A stretch of 48,715 nucleotides of DNA from an uncultured Campylobacterales bacterium (GCA_905479135.1 CAJQLJ010000048.1:1-48715); one strand, 5' to 3'. Positions 18,768 to 27,984 are shown, counted from the first letter of the stretch. Translations and numbers: made by a program. The notes: generated by a model from the sequence alone, not told the origin.

Positions 18768-18886
18768 GTATTACACCCGATTTTATCTAAAAAATGATTA
18801 AGATTTGGTAAAGCAAATATTGATTGAAAATAAAAATAAAAATTTAAGTTTTAAAGTGTTTAATAAGAGAGAATTTTAGGTATAAA

Positions 18887-18913
18887 AAAAGGTAGGAGAA
18901 ACTCCTACCTTTT
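18887..18913 (-). terminator. Terminator of the alpha ribosomal-protein operon
   Basis: AAAAGGTAGGAG / CTCCTACCTTTT, a perfect inverted repeat with a 3-base loop, 20 bases after the rplQ stop. On the minus strand the stem runs into seven T's. The strongest intrinsic terminator in the window. Confidence 0.9.
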
Positions 18914-18932
18914 TAATCAATAAAATTAATTA

Positions 18933-19283
18933 TTATACGAATGAAATGAATGCCATTTGAGTAGCATCACCTCTTCTAATTCTTGTTTTAATTATTGAAG
19001 TGTATCCACCATTTCTTTCATTATACTTTGGTGCAATTTCATTAATGATTTTCTTAGTTGCTTCTTTAGATTGTAATGATGCAAATACTTGTCTATGAGT
19101 ATTTAAATCAGCATTTCTAGAAGTTGTAATTAATCTTTCAATGTATCTTTGTAATTCTTTTGCTTTTGGAACAGTTGTTTCAATCTTTTCTCTTTCAATT
19201 AAAGCTATTGCCATATTTTTTAGCAATGCTTTTCTATGAGAAGAAGTTCTACTTAACTTTCTATATCCGTGCTTATGTCTCAT
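18933..19283 (-). CDS. rplQ: 50S ribosomal protein L17
   Basis: 116 residues, beginning [20 protein letters not shown], the classic L17 N-terminus, followed by [24 protein letters not shown]17 sits near the peptide exit tunnel of the large subunit. Last gene of the alpha operon, 14 bases after rpoA, with AAGGG before its ATG and a strong hairpin terminator behind it. Confidence 0.98.
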   Translation of the reverse strand: MRHKHGYRKLSRTSSHRKALLKNMAIALIEREKIETTVPKAKELQRYIERLITTSRNADLNTHRQVFASLQSKEATKKIINEIAPKYNERNGGYTSIIKTRIRRGDATQMAFISFV

Positions 19284-19297
19284 ATTCTAACCCTTAA

Positions 19298-20296
19298 TTA
19301 TGCTTTAAGTTGCTCTAATTTTCTTCTTAATGCAGAAGCAACATTTTCTGGAAGTGTATCTTCAACTGGGAAACCAAGTGACTCAAGCTTTTCAGCAATT
19401 TCATCATAAGACTTTTTCCCAAGATTTTTGATATTTTTAACTTCAACTTCACTCATAAGTACCAATTCACCTAAGAATTTTAATCCAGCTCTATCTAAAG
19501 AGTTGAATGATCTAGCACTTAAATTTAAGTCATCAATTTTGACAACTAAATCTTTTAGTTCTACTGGTTCTTCGCCTGCATCACTAACTGTTACTTCAGA
19601 TAAATCAAATACTTTATTAAAAACTGACATTTGAGAGTACATAACTGAAACTGCTTCTTTAAAAGCAGATATTGGAGAAATTTGTCCATTTGTTTGTACA
19701 TTAAATACAGCTTTTTCAAAGTTAGGATTATCTTCAACTAACATTTTTTCAATATCGTAAACAACTTTTTTTACTGGAGTAAAGAAAGCATCTACTGGAA
19801 TATAATCTGGTCCAACTATTTCTCTAATATCTTCAGAAGGCATATAACCAATACCTTTTTGAATAATTACAGAAAATGTTAAATTACAATCCGCATTAAT
19901 TGTAGCTAAGTGAACATCAGGAGAAACCACTTCAACTTCAGAGTTGATTAAGTCTTCACCTTTAATTTCTTTTGGTCCATCAAAAGAATATTCAACAACT
20001 ACTTGCTCTGCATCACTATTAATTTTAAACTTAATATTTTTAAGGTTAATAATAAAAATAGCTATATCTTCAAGCATCCCTCTTAACGAGTCAAACTCGT
20101 GAGAAGCTCCTTCGATTTTTACTGCAATTGGTGCGTAACCAACTGAAGAACTTAAAAGAAGTCTTCTTAAAGGGTGTGCCAAAGTTATTGCAAAACCACT
20201 TTCAAATGGATAAGCAGAAATTTTAGCTTCATTATCACTGATAGTTTCGATTTCAACTTCTGTTGGTAAAAACGGTGCATCCGCAAACTTTTTCAT
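19298..20296 (-). CDS. rpoA: RNA polymerase alpha subunit
   Basis: 332 residues. The N-terminal assembly domain has GFAITLAHPLRRLLLSSSVGYA and EFDSLRGMLEDI, which dimerise and seed beta/beta' assembly. After a linker the C-terminal domain (about 250-325) has the helix-hairpin-helix-like VKNIKNLGKKSYDEIAEKL that contacts UP elements and activators. The CTD reads LNLSARSFNSLDRAGLKFL where E. coli has LELTVRSANCLKAE, so the activator-contact surface keeps the same pattern. Fifth gene of the rpmJ-rplQ operon, 16 bases after rpsD. Confidence 0.98.
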   Translation of the reverse strand: MKKFADAPFLPTEVEIETISDNEAKISAYPFESGFAITLAHPLRRLLLSSSVGYAPIAVKIEGASHEFDSLRGMLEDIAIFIINLKNIKFKINSDAEQVVVEYSFDGPKEIKGEDLINSEVEVVSPDVHLATINADCNLTFSVIIQKGIGYMPSEDIREIVGPDYIPVDAFFTPVKKVVYDIEKMLVEDNPNFEKAVFNVQTNGQISPISAFKEAVSVMYSQMSVFNKVFDLSEVTVSDAGEEPVELKDLVVKIDDLNLSARSFNSLDRAGLKFLGELVLMSEVEVKNIKNLGKKSYDEIAEKLESLGFPVEDTLPENVASALRRKLEQLKA

Positions 20297-20312
20297 TGGC
20301 TACCTTTATTTA

Positions 20313-20939
20313 TTACTTAGAATATAACTCTACGATTAATCTTTCTTCAACAGGAATAACTACTTCTTCTCTTGTAGGAACTCTTGTAAAAATACCAAAT
20401 GCTTTTGCTGTATCTACATCTATCCAATCAACAATACCTGTTTGATTAGTTAATTCTAATGCTCTAACAATTTGAGGATTAGTTTTAGATTTTTCTTTAA
20501 CTTCAATTTTTTGACCTGGTTTAACAACGTAAGAAGGAATATCTACTTTCTTTCCGTCAACTAAAATATGTCCATGAGTTGTAAATTGTCTAGCATTTGC
20601 TCTAGTTGTAGCAAATCCCATTCTATAAACAACATTGTCTAATCTTTGCTCAATACTTGTAATTAAGTTAGATCCTGTATTACCTTCTGAAGCAGCAGCT
20701 TTTTTGAAGTATTTTCTAAATTGTTTTTCAGAAACACCATACATAAATTTAGCTTTTTGCTTTTCTCTTAATTGTAATCCATACTCAGAAATTTTAGTTC
20801 TTCTTTGTCCGTGTTGTCCTGGAGCAAATGGTCTTTTTTCTAAAGCAGATTTTCCGTTAAGTCTTCTTTCACCTTTTAATCCAAGGTCTGCATCAAGTCT
20901 TCTCTCGATTTTTTCTACTGGTCCTCTATATCTTGCCAT
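20313..20939 (-). CDS. rpsD: 30S ribosomal protein S4
   Basis: 208 residues. [20 protein letters not shown] and the S4 RNA-binding domain ([20 protein letters not shown], then [20 protein letters not shown]) identify it. The N-terminal four-Cys zinc site of some S4 proteins is absent, so this is the zinc-free form. S4 nucleates 30S assembly and, in E. coli, represses the alpha operon translationally; whether it does so here is unknown. Preceded by AAGGGG. Confidence 0.98.
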   Translation of the reverse strand: MARYRGPVEKIERRLDADLGLKGERRLNGKSALEKRPFAPGQHGQRRTKISEYGLQLREKQKAKFMYGVSEKQFRKYFKKAAASEGNTGSNLITSIEQRLDNVVYRMGFATTRANARQFTTHGHILVDGKKVDIPSYVVKPGQKIEVKEKSKTNPQIVRALELTNQTGIVDWIDVDTAKAFGIFTRVPTREEVVIPVEERLIVELYSK

Positions 20940-20949
20940 CTATTGCCCC

Positions 20950-21342
20950 TTACACTCTTCTTCTTTTAGGAGGTCTACAACCATTATGTGGTAATGGTGT
21001 AACATCCTTTAACCATGTAACTCTGATACCTTCAATTGCACCAACAGCTTTAACTGCAGTGTCTCTACCTGAACCAGGTCCTTGAATTTTAATACCAATG
21101 TTTTTTATTCCATGTTCCATAGCTTTAGCTATTGCATCTTCAACAGCAGCTTGTGCAGCAAATGGAGTAGACTTTTTAGAACCTTTAAATCCTAAGTTTC
21201 CAGCACTTGACCAAGCAATAGCATTACCTACGCTGTCAGTAACTGTAACCATAGTGTTGTTGAAAGTAGCCGCAATATGAACGATACCGTCAGCAATATT
21301 CTTTTTTACAACTTTTTTTCTAGTAACTTTTCTTTTTGCCAT
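20950..21342 (-). CDS. rpsK: 30S ribosomal protein S11
   Basis: 130 residues. [38 protein letters not shown] and the C-terminal THD-like [18 protein letters not shown] are diagnostic. It forms the platform of the small subunit near the mRNA exit. It lies in the operon between rpsM (9-base gap) and rpsD (10-base gap) with a good AAGGA site. Confidence 0.98.
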   Translation of the reverse strand: MAKRKVTRKKVVKKNIADGIVHIAATFNNTMVTVTDSVGNAIAWSSAGNLGFKGSKKSTPFAAQAAVEDAIAKAMEHGIKNIGIKIQGPGSGRDTAVKAVGAIEGIRVTWLKDVTPLPHNGCRPPKRRRV

Positions 21343-21351
21343 TAGTTATCC

Positions 21352-21720
21352 TTACTTCGCTGCTGCGCCAACAGTTTTCTTTTTACCTTTTCTTGTTCGA
21401 GCATTAGTCTTAGTCTTTTGCCCTCTACATGGTAAACCTTTTCTATGTCTTAAACCTCTGTATGAACCAATGTCCATTAATGATTTAATATCCATAGCAA
21501 CTTTTTTTCTAAGATCACCTTCAACTAAATAGTCTTTTTGGATCTCTTGTCTAATTGCTGCAGCTTCATCTTCAGTTAATTCATGAGCTCTTTTATTTCT
21601 ATCAATTCCAACAGCATCTAAAATTAATCTTGAGTTATGTAACCCAATTCCAAAAATATACGTTAAAGCATATTCCATTCTTTTTTTATTTGGTAAATCA
21701 ACACCTGCGATTCTTGCCAT
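21352..21720 (-). CDS. rpsM: 30S ribosomal protein S13
   Basis: 122 residues. It begins [20 protein letters not shown] and ends with the basic tail [20 protein letters not shown] that reaches toward the decoding site. S13 makes the intersubunit bridge with 23S rRNA and L5. It starts 5 bases after the rpmJ stop with AAGGA upstream. Confidence 0.98.
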   Translation of the reverse strand: MARIAGVDLPNKKRMEYALTYIFGIGLHNSRLILDAVGIDRNKRAHELTEDEAAAIRQEIQKDYLVEGDLRKKVAMDIKSLMDIGSYRGLRHRKGLPCRGQKTKTNARTRKGKKKTVGAAAK

Positions 21721-21725
21721 GTGTC

Positions 21726-21839
21726 TTATCCTTGTCTTTGTTTGTGTTTTTTAGTTTCGCAAATCACTCTCACGACACCTCTTCTTTTGACAATTTTACA
21801 TTTGTCACACATCTTCTTTACTGAAGCTCTAACTTTCAT
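21726..21839 (-). CDS. rpmJ: 50S ribosomal protein L36
   Basis: A 37-residue protein: it starts [14 protein letters not shown] and ends [10 protein letters not shown]. Cys11, Cys14, Cys27 and His32 form the zinc ribbon of the C+ type of L36. AGAGGA precedes the ATG at 21839. It is the first gene of the alpha operon here; infA and secY, which often precede it, are absent on this side. Translation of the reverse complement gives an uninterrupted match to the family over its whole length. Confidence 0.97.
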   Translation of the reverse strand: MKVRASVKKMCDKCKIVKRRGVVRVICETKKHKQRQG

Positions 21840-21872
21840 AAGTCATCCTCTTTTTTTGTGTATTTGCCAATA

Positions 21873-21908
21873 TCATACAACAGGTATGAACGATAATCTC
21901 GTACATAT
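21873..21908 (-). promoter_or_regulatory. Possible two-state hairpin in the rpmJ operon leader
   Basis: In the minus-strand leader the segment complementary to 21884-21893 can pair with either of two neighbours. With the 5' segment (21899-21908) it forms a 10-position stem with one mismatch, one wobble and a 5-base loop. With the 3' segment (21873-21878) it forms TCATAC-AACAG-GTATGA, a perfect 6-bp stem. The two are mutually exclusive. It lies 35-70 bases upstream of rpmJ. No T-run follows either, so any effect would be on translation or RNA stability. Folding judged by eye only. Confidence 0.3.
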
Positions 21909-22050
21909 CATTCATCCAACTCTTTATAAAACACAAAACATTTTATAAAAACTTCTTTTATGGTTGTAGAAATGGAAAGGGATTATATTTAAGATTTACT
22001 TAAAGCTTGATTAATTAGTTTTATAAAAGCTTATTTAATAGTTCTTGTAG

Positions 22051-22056
22051 TAAAAT
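22051..22056 (+). promoter_or_regulatory. -10 element of the HIT-family gene
   Basis: TAAAAT preceded by GTTCTTGTAG, 38 bases before the ATG at 22094. The surrounding spacing and T-rich upstream sequence resemble the pheA promoter. Confidence 0.4.
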
Positions 22057-22093
22057 ACTTCTTCATATTACAAATAAATTTAAAAGGCTAAAG

Positions 22094-22456
22094 ATGTCAG
22101 AAGTTTATAAAAACTCATTAATTAAAATTGAAATAGAAAATAGTGAAATTCCTTGGCTTAAAATATTTACAAATAAAGAGATAAAAGAGTTTTCACAATG
22201 TGATGATAAAACAAAACTTGAAATATTTAGATGTTTAGATATCATAGAGAAAGAAATGTTATCATATTTTAAACCTACAAAAATAAATATTGCATCATTT
22301 GGAAACTATGTTCCTCATGTACACTTTCATATTATGGCAAGATTTGAAGAGGATTCATATTTTCCAGAACCAATGTGGGGAAAAGTTCAAAGAGACGCAA
22401 AACTTGATTTACCTTCTTTTGAAAAATTTTTTAAAATTATAAAAGATAAATTATAA
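22094..22456 (+). CDS. HIT-family nucleotide-binding protein
   Basis: 120 residues. The histidine triad reads PHVHFHIMAR (His75, 77, 79), the H-x-H-x-H core of nucleotidyl hydrolases and transferases that act on AMP- or dinucleoside-polyphosphate-type substrates. An upstream MLSYFKPTKINIASFGNYV is the usual strand pair before the triad. After the triad the chain has a family-specific DSYFPEPMWGKVQR rather than a second HIT copy. AAAGG lies 7 bases before ATG. A single gene, converging on leuB with a shared terminator hairpin. Substrate unknown. Confidence 0.9.
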   Translation: MSEVYKNSLIKIEIENSEIPWLKIFTNKEIKEFSQCDDKTKLEIFRCLDIIEKEMLSYFKPTKINIASFGNYVPHVHFHIMARFEEDSYFPEPMWGKVQRDAKLDLPSFEKFFKIIKDKL

Positions 22457-22460
22457 AATA

Positions 22461-22485
22461 TTAAGAAAGGAATATCCTTTCTTAA
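22461..22485. terminator. Bidirectional terminator between the HIT gene and leuB
   Basis: TTAAGAAAGG / CCTTTCTTAA, a perfect 10-bp stem with a 5-base loop, placed between two converging stop codons 33 bases apart. Both flanks are T-rich on their own strand. Confidence 0.8.
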
Positions 22486-22489
22486 TTAT

Positions 22490-23557
22490 TTACTTATTTA
22501 TATAATTGGCGATAACATCACCCATTTCTGTTGTAGATAAAACTTCTTTAGCATCAAAAGCACTTAAATCTTTAGTTCTATATCCATCTTTTAATACATT
22601 TCTAATTGCTTTTTCAATCATATCAGCGGCTTTTTCTTCACCTAGAGAGTATCTAAGCATCATAGCAGCACTTTCAATAGTTGCAATAGGATTTGCAATT
22701 CCTTGTCCTGCAATATCAGGTGCTGAACCATGAATTGGTTCATAAACTGCTGTTTTATCTCCTGTTGAAGCACTTGGTAATAATCCAATTGATCCTACAA
22801 CCATTGATGCAGTATCAGATAAAATATCTCCAAAAATATTTCCTGTTACAATAACATCAAATTGTTTTGGGTTTCTTACAAGTTGCATAGCAGCATTATC
22901 AACATACATATGAGTTAATTCAACTTCTGGATAATCTTTTGATAATTCAATCATAGTGTCTCTCCATAATTGAGAAACTTCAAGAACATTAGCTTTATCA
23001 ACTGAACATAATCTTTTATTTCTTTTCATTGCAAATTCAAAAGCTTGTTTACCAATTCTGATAATCTCATCTTTTGTATATACCATAGTGTTGTAAGCTC
23101 TTTGTCCATCATTTGCTCTAGGTTGTCCAAAGTAAATTCCACCAATAAGCTCTCTTACTACCATAATGTCACAACCTTCAATAACTTCAGGTTTTAATGT
23201 TGAAGCATTAACTAATTCATCATATACAATTGCAGGTCTTAAATTTGCATACACGCCAAGCTCTTCTCTGAGTTTTAAAAGTCCAGTTTCCGGTCTTAAT
23301 TCTCTTGGTAGATTGTCCCATTTTTCACCACCAATTGATCCAAATAAACATGCATCAGATGCTAAAACACCAGGTACAGTTTCAGCAGGTAAAGGAACAC
23401 CAGTTTCATCAATAGCTATTCCTCCCATTAAATACTCTTTGTAATCTAATGTAAAATCACAAGCACCAGAAACTGCATCCAATACCTTTATAGCTTCATC
23501 AACAATCTCTGGACCAATTCCATCACCTTTAATGATAGAAATATTATAGTTTTTCAT
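22490..23557 (-). CDS. leuB: 3-isopropylmalate dehydrogenase
   Basis: 355 residues. It oxidatively decarboxylates 3-isopropylmalate in leucine synthesis with NAD. It begins [32 protein letters not shown] is the substrate-specific loop distinguishing it from isocitrate dehydrogenase; [17 protein letters not shown] carries the metal-binding Asp pair; and [20 protein letters not shown] is the cofactor motif. Its start codon abuts the leuD stop, so the two are translationally coupled. leuA and leuC are not in this window. Confidence 0.97.
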   Translation of the reverse strand: MKNYNISIIKGDGIGPEIVDEAIKVLDAVSGACDFTLDYKEYLMGGIAIDETGVPLPAETVPGVLASDACLFGSIGGEKWDNLPRELRPETGLLKLREELGVYANLRPAIVYDELVNASTLKPEVIEGCDIMVVRELIGGIYFGQPRANDGQRAYNTMVYTKDEIIRIGKQAFEFAMKRNKRLCSVDKANVLEVSQLWRDTMIELSKDYPEVELTHMYVDNAAMQLVRNPKQFDVIVTGNIFGDILSDTASMVVGSIGLLPSASTGDKTAVYEPIHGSAPDIAGQGIANPIATIESAAMMLRYSLGEEKAADMIEKAIRNVLKDGYRTKDLSAFDAKEVLSTTEMGDVIANYINK

Positions 23558-24061
23558 CTACTTATTTTCCTTTGACATTTCTTCTTTTGCATAATTAATT
23601 AATCCACCACTTGCAATTAATTCTTGCATAAAAGGAGGAATTGGAGTAAATTCATAGTCTTTATTTGTAGTTTCATTAGTAATAACTCCATTATCTAGAT
23701 TAATACTGATTTTTTCACCTTCTTTAATTTCTAAAGATTCTGGAAGTTCAAAAATTGGTAACCCCATATTAAATGCATTTCTGTAAAAAATTCTTGCAAA
23801 AGATGGTGCAACAATAGCAGCAACACCAGCAGCTTTTAAAGCAATAGGAGCATGTTCTCTTGAACTACCACATCCAAAGTTCTCACCTGCTACAATAATA
23901 TCACCTCTTTGTAATTTATTTGGAAATTCTGGATCTGCATCTTCCATTACATACTTAGCCAAATGTTCTGGGTCTGAACTATTTAAATATCTCGCAGCAA
24001 TAATAACATCTGTATCAATATTAGCTCCAAAGTTCCAAACTTTACCTTCAATCTTATTCAT
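23558..24061 (-). CDS. leuD: 3-isopropylmalate dehydratase small subunit
   Basis: 167 residues, the short LeuD type. GKVWNFGANIDTDVIIAARY opens the swivelling domain; GENFGCGSSREHAP and PSFARIFYRNAFNMGLP are the aconitase-family substrate-recognition segments. With LeuC it isomerises 2- to 3-isopropylmalate; the iron-sulphur cluster is on LeuC, encoded elsewhere. AAGGA lies 8 bases before ATG 24061. It is divergent from rpoD. Confidence 0.96.
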   Translation of the reverse strand: MNKIEGKVWNFGANIDTDVIIAARYLNSSDPEHLAKYVMEDADPEFPNKLQRGDIIVAGENFGCGSSREHAPIALKAAGVAAIVAPSFARIFYRNAFNMGLPIFELPESLEIKEGEKISINLDNGVITNETTNKDYEFTPIPPFMQELIASGGLINYAKEEMSKENK

Positions 24062-24192
24062 ATTTTGTATCCTTGTTTCAATAAATTTCTCGATATATTC
24101 TAAGAATTATTTTTTAAAGTTGCATTTTATCTAACAATTTAGTAATTTTTGATTAAATATGAAAAACTAATCATATTTTTATATGTTTTGGG

Positions 24193-24198
24193 TATAAT
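24193..24198 (+). promoter_or_regulatory. -10 element of rpoD
   Basis: TATAAT preceded by TTTTATATGTTTTGGG, the T-rich periodic signal expected upstream of Campylobacterota sigma-70 promoters. It lies 35 bases before ATG 24233, and it also shows that the in-frame ATG at 24149 is upstream of the promoter and not used. Confidence 0.65.
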
Positions 24199-24232
24199 AT
24201 CCATCTATTTAAAAGAGAGGAATCTTCACTAC

Positions 24233-26080
24233 ATGAGCGCAAAAGATTTAAATAAAGCAATAGAACAAACTGTAAAAGAGTACAAAGACTCTATACTAAC
24301 TTATGAAAAAATTATTAAGATCTTTCCTAAAGCACCATCAGGTGCCAATGTAAAAAAACTTTTAGCTTTTATCCAATTATATAATGTAACGATAATTAGT
24401 TCTCAAGAACAAGCAAAAAGAATGAATGCAGAAGAGGCAAAGAAAAGAAAAGAACAAAGAGAAAAACTAATAATGAATGAAGATGAAGTTTATGATCTTC
24501 TGAAAAACAAAGAATTATTAGAATGGTCAAGATCTGACTCTCCTGTTCGAATGTATTTAAGAGAAATGGGACAAATCCCTTTACTTACAAAAGAAGAAGA
24601 AATTGAAATTTCAAAGAAAATTGAAATGGGTGAAGATGTAATTCTTGATGCGATTTGTTATGTACCTTACTTAATAGATTTTATCTTAGAATACAAAGAA
24701 CCTTTAGTAAATAGAGAAAGAAAAGTGAAAGAACTTTTTAGAAACTTTGATGATGAAGATTCAGATGATTCAAGTGATGATTCAGCAGAAGTTGAAGTTG
24801 ATAAAGAAAAAGAAGATGGTAAAAAACAAAAAAAGCTAGATAAAAGAGCTACTACTATTGTTGAAGCATTTAAAATATTAGAAAAAGCCAAAAAAGATTG
24901 GTTGAAATTCTTAAATAAAGAATCTGCTAAATCTGAAGAAGAAACTGATCAAATGCAACATAATCTTGCAATTGCTTTTAAGAAAAGAATTTTAAAAGAA
25001 GCACTATTAGATTTAGGGCCTACATCTAAGCTTATTACAGAAATTGTAAAGGCTATGGAAACAGCACTAAAATCTGATACAGGTTTTGATCATGAATTAA
25101 AAAGACTTGAATATAAACTACCTTTATTTAATGACACTTTATTACAAAATCACCAAAAGATTTTAGATAATATTGTAAATTTAACAAAAGTACAAATTAC
25201 TACAATGGTTCCAGAAGCTACAATGGTTTCTACATATATGGAAATTAAAAAACTTTTCCAAACAGCAGAAGCATCAAAAGATGGTTTTGATTTAGATCCA
25301 GAAGAACTAAAAAATGTTTTAGAGCAAATTAAACGTGGTAAAGACATAACTGATAAATCAAAAACAAGAATGGCAAAATCAAATCTTAGACTTGTTGTAT
25401 CTATTGCAAAAAGATATACAAATAGAGGTTTACCTTTCTTAGATTTAATTCAAGAAGGTAATATTGGTCTTATGAAAGCTGTTGACAAGTTTGAATATAA
25501 AAAGGGATATAAATTTTCTACTTATGCAACGTGGTGGATTAGACAAGCAATTTCAAGAGCAATTGCTGATCAAGCTAGAACAATTAGAATACCAATTCAC
25601 ATGATTGAAACTATTAATAGAATCAATAAAATCATTAGAAAAGGTATTCAAGAAAATGGTAAAGAGCCAGATGTTGATGAGATTTCTAAAGAAGTTGGAT
25701 TACCTGTTGATAAAGTTAAACAAGTAATAAAAATAACAAAAGAACCTGTGTCACTTGAAGCTCCTATTGGTAGTGATGATGATGGTAAATTTGGTGACTT
25801 TGTTCCTGATGAAAAAGCTCCAACACCTGTTGATAATATTATGAAAGAAGATTTACAAGGTCAAATAGACCAAATTTTAGCTCAACTTAATGAAAGAGAA
25901 CAAGCTGTTGTTAGAATGAGATTTGGATTAATGCATGATGCATCTGATAGAACATTAGAAGAGATTGGAAAAGAACTTTCTGTAACACGTGAAAGAGTTA
26001 GACAAATTGAATCAAGTGCTATTAAAAAGTTAAAACATCCAAAAGTAGGTAAAAACCTTAAAAATTACGTAGAAAGTTAA
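24233..26080 (+). CDS. rpoD: Primary sigma factor sigma-70
   Basis: 615 residues from ATG 24233; the longer frame from 24149 would start before the promoter. Region 1.2 is [20 protein letters not shown]. An acidic Asp/Ser/Glu-rich stretch at about 170-205 (24746-24845) lies in the non-conserved region. Region 2 has [20 protein letters not shown] and [20 protein letters not shown] for core and -10 binding. Region 4 has [10 protein letters not shown] and the helix-turn-helix [20 protein letters not shown]. It directs RNA polymerase to housekeeping promoters. The next gene begins 4 bases after its stop and is probably cotranscribed. Confidence 0.97.
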   Translation: MSAKDLNKAIEQTVKEYKDSILTYEKIIKIFPKAPSGANVKKLLAFIQLYNVTIISSQEQAKRMNAEEAKKRKEQREKLIMNEDEVYDLLKNKELLEWSRSDSPVRMYLREMGQIPLLTKEEEIEISKKIEMGEDVILDAICYVPYLIDFILEYKEPLVNRERKVKELFRNFDDEDSDDSSDDSAEVEVDKEKEDGKKQKKLDKRATTIVEAFKILEKAKKDWLKFLNKESAKSEEETDQMQHNLAIAFKKRILKEALLDLGPTSKLITEIVKAMETALKSDTGFDHELKRLEYKLPLFNDTLLQNHQKILDNIVNLTKVQITTMVPEATMVSTYMEIKKLFQTAEASKDGFDLDPEELKNVLEQIKRGKDITDKSKTRMAKSNLRLVVSIAKRYTNRGLPFLDLIQEGNIGLMKAVDKFEYKKGYKFSTYATWWIRQAISRAIADQARTIRIPIHMIETINRINKIIRKGIQENGKEPDVDEISKEVGLPVDKVKQVIKITKEPVSLEAPIGSDDDGKFGDFVPDEKAPTPVDNIMKEDLQGQIDQILAQLNEREQAVVRMRFGLMHDASDRTLEEIGKELSVTRERVRQIESSAIKKLKHPKVGKNLKNYVES

Positions 26081-26084
26081 TAAA

Positions 26085-26765
26085 ATGAATTTTTTTGAAG
26101 ATTGGGTTGACTTAGATTTAAACCCTGTTATTTCTTTTTCTTCGACTGCGAAAATTTTATATTCAAACAGTGAAGCACAGTTTTTACTAAATAGAATAAA
26201 ACAAAAAGAACTTTATGATCTAACATTAAAGTATGCTCCAAAATCTTTTGGAGCAGAAACATCATATATAGATTTAAATTTACAAAACTATACATTTTAT
26301 GCAATTACTGTAAAGTATGATAATGAAGATGAAATTCATATGAAACTTTATAAAAGTACTATGGCAAAAAAAGAATCAACGCTTAATATAAAAAATATTA
26401 ACAGCACTAATGTTTTTACACTTGTTGATCTAGCAATATCTACAAATAAAATTAAAACTGATACTATTTACAAAAAAAATTATGATCCATCAATACCAGA
26501 GTTTAAATTAGATGCAAGTTCATTTATTAAAACACTTTCTCAATCTTTTGAAGCTTTTAAAGGTTCAACAAATATCGAATGTTCAATTTTACTTAAGATT
26601 GGTGAGTATATAAAGATAGAGGGTAAAAAGTATTCTTTGATTACAGTTGAAATCACATCAAATATAGATGCTGCTAAAGATATCCTACAATTCAAAGAAG
26701 ATAGTTCATTTATTCTAAGTTCTAGCAAAAATAAAATCACTATTGATTTACCTCTAATTATTTAG
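26085..26765 (+). CDS. Unknown protein; possible PAS + degenerate histidine-kinase-ATPase protein behind rpoD
   Basis: 226 residues, no signal peptide or membrane helix. Residues 10-90 have a PAS-like opening (LNPVISFSSTAKILYSNSEA). Residues 138-158 (PEFKLDASSFIKTLSQSFEA) resemble the N-box approach of GHKL kinases, where the family has a D...l...l.NLl.NA pattern, and the C-terminus KNKITIDLPLI resembles the last strand (tf.l.LPl). The phosphorylatable His, the N-box Asn and the DxGxG box are all missing, so it would be catalytically dead. This reading is inference from pattern, not a firm family match. It sits 4 bases after rpoD with only a weak Shine-Dalgarno of its own, suggesting coupling to rpoD translation. 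Confidence 0.6.
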   Translation: MNFFEDWVDLDLNPVISFSSTAKILYSNSEAQFLLNRIKQKELYDLTLKYAPKSFGAETSYIDLNLQNYTFYAITVKYDNEDEIHMKLYKSTMAKKESTLNIKNINSTNVFTLVDLAISTNKIKTDTIYKKNYDPSIPEFKLDASSFIKTLSQSFEAFKGSTNIECSILLKIGEYIKIEGKKYSLITVEITSNIDAAKDILQFKEDSSFILSSSKNKITIDLPLII

Positions 26766-26780
26766 CACATACTTATTATC

Positions 26781-27338
26781 TTATTCAAAGCTTTTGTTTT
26801 TATATAAAAGCTTTGAGGCTAATACTCCAATAGGTACTATTGCTAATCCAATTATAAAAGCTATAGGAAGAAATAATTTATTATTGTTTAAAGCAAAGAA
26901 TCCAAGTATTAAAGTTCCATAACCTAGAACTCTATAAACAGATAAAAAGCCTGTTGCAGAAAAAATAGTATTTTTAAAAGAGTTCTTTTTTACTTTTGAT
27001 TTCTCATCACTTATAATCTCTTTTATTTTTTCAGGTGTTAATTCTTCTTCTGGTATTTCTTCGTATTCTGTATATAAGTCGTATGGATCATCAATCTCAT
27101 CAATTTTATCCCTATCGTTATTCAATTGCTTTGATATTTCTAAATTAGACAATCTTCCTTCGATATTTTTTTTATATGAAAGAAAAGTCCCGATAGTTAT
27201 AAAAAGTGATGAAATAAAAGCAACTTGAGTATTTAATAGCCAAATTGGAGTATTAAATACAATTGCATACAATATTAAACTAAGATCAAAAAAGATGAAA
27301 GCTATAGCAATATTTTTTAAAGATTGATTACTATTCAT
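26781..27338 (-). CDS. Membrane protein of unknown function in the hemL-ppnP-atpZ cluster
   Basis: 185 residues. Two hydrophobic helices lie at about 8-28 and 33-53. A long acidic cytoplasmic linker follows (about 60-115, rich in Asp/Glu, containing YEEIPEEELTPEKIKEIISD), then two more helices at about 128-150 and 155-175. There is no catalytic motif. Its start overlaps the atpZ stop by 8 bases, so it is translated with atpZ. Its last codons form a 10-bp hairpin (26786-26815). Function unknown; it converges with the gene behind rpoD. Confidence 0.7.
   Translation of the reverse strand: MNSNQSLKNIAIAFIFFDLSLILYAIVFNTPIWLLNTQVAFISSLFITIGTFLSYKKNIEGRLSNLEISKQLNNDRDKIDEIDDPYDLYTEYEEIPEEELTPEKIKEIISDEKSKVKKNSFKNTIFSATGFLSVYRVLGYGTLILGFFALNNNKLFLPIAFIIGLAIVPIGVLASKLLYKNKSFE
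26786..26815. terminator. Hairpin at the 3' end of the membrane-protein gene, possible bidirectional terminator
   Basis: CAAAGCTTTT / AAAAGCTTTG, a perfect 10-bp stem with a 10-base loop, between two converging genes. It overlaps the last codons of the minus-strand gene. No clean T-run follows on either strand, so termination strength is uncertain. Confidence 0.35.
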
Positions 27339-27648
27339 CGTTATTTAATTCTTTATCACCATATTTAGCACGGTGAGCATATCGTGGATCATTTTCCATA
27401 CCCTCATATGATTTTTGTGCTCTTTTGTATGCTCGATAAATATTAAGACCCGCAGCACTAATACCCCAAAATATACCAAGCCATAATAACCAGTCAATTT
27501 CAAAAAGTGTTTTTAGTCCATAACCAACACCAAAACCAATGGCAATAGCTACAACCATTGAAATACCTAATGACATATTATCTAAGGCTTCAATTTTATC
27601 TTTATGCTTTGGTGTAATTTTTTCTACTTTTTCTTTTCTATTAGACAT
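27331..27648 (-). CDS. AtpZ/AtpI-family membrane protein
   Basis: 105 residues. Two transmembrane helices at about 27-48 (MSLGISMVVAIAIGFGVGYGL) and 53-70 are joined by a short loop, with a basic N-terminus and a charged C-terminal tail (KRAQKSYEG onward). This is the AtpZ/AtpI two-helix family, whose members help assemble the F1Fo ATP synthase c-ring or move Mg2+ and Ca2+. In this phylum such a gene can lie away from the atp operon, as here. AGGA before its ATG; it overlaps the following gene by 8 bases. Confidence 0.75.
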   Translation of the reverse strand: MSNRKEKVEKITPKHKDKIEALDNMSLGISMVVAIAIGFGVGYGLKTLFEIDWLLWLGIFWGISAAGLNIYRAYKRAQKSYEGMENDPRYAHRAKYGDKELNNDE

Positions 27649-27659
27649 TACTTATCCTG

Positions 27660-27974
27660 TTACTTAATGTAAGAACAAAAATAATCAGTTATTACTTTTA
27701 CTTTAATATCAAAACTAGAATTAGCTTTTACATCAAAAGATGTGTTTTCTGTATAAATACTCCATGTATCTTCACCTGCTAATTTTACTTCAACCTCACC
27801 TGCTAATATTTCCATTAACTCTGCTTCATTTGTTCCAAAGTTATATTCTCCTGGCATCATAATACCCAAAGACTTTTTTGAACCATCAGCATCAGTAAAT
27901 GTTCTACTAGTAACATTTCCATCAAAATAGATATTTGCTTTTTTTACTAAATCTACACTTGTTAATATTTCCAT
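27660..27974 (-). CDS. ppnP: Pyrimidine/purine nucleoside phosphorylase (PpnP, DUF1255)
   Basis: 104 residues, cupin-like. The family pattern is clear: VDLVKKANIYFDGNVTSRTF, KSLGIMMPGEYNFGTNEAEL and ENTSFDVKANSSFDIKV. It phosphorolyses a broad range of nucleosides to base and ribose-1-phosphate. AGGAG lies 7 bases before ATG. It follows hemL by 10 bases and precedes atpZ by 11, so it is cotranscribed with them. Confidence 0.93.
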   Translation of the reverse strand: MEILTSVDLVKKANIYFDGNVTSRTFTDADGSKKSLGIMMPGEYNFGTNEAELMEILAGEVEVKLAGEDTWSIYTENTSFDVKANSSFDIKVKVITDYFCSYIK

Positions 27975-27984
27975 TCTTTATCTC

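Noticed and set aside
24149-24232. Longer rpoD start at ATG 24149
   Set aside because: It lies upstream of the TATAAT at 24193 and encodes a hydrophobic stretch foreign to sigma factors; ATG 24233 has a Shine-Dalgarno.
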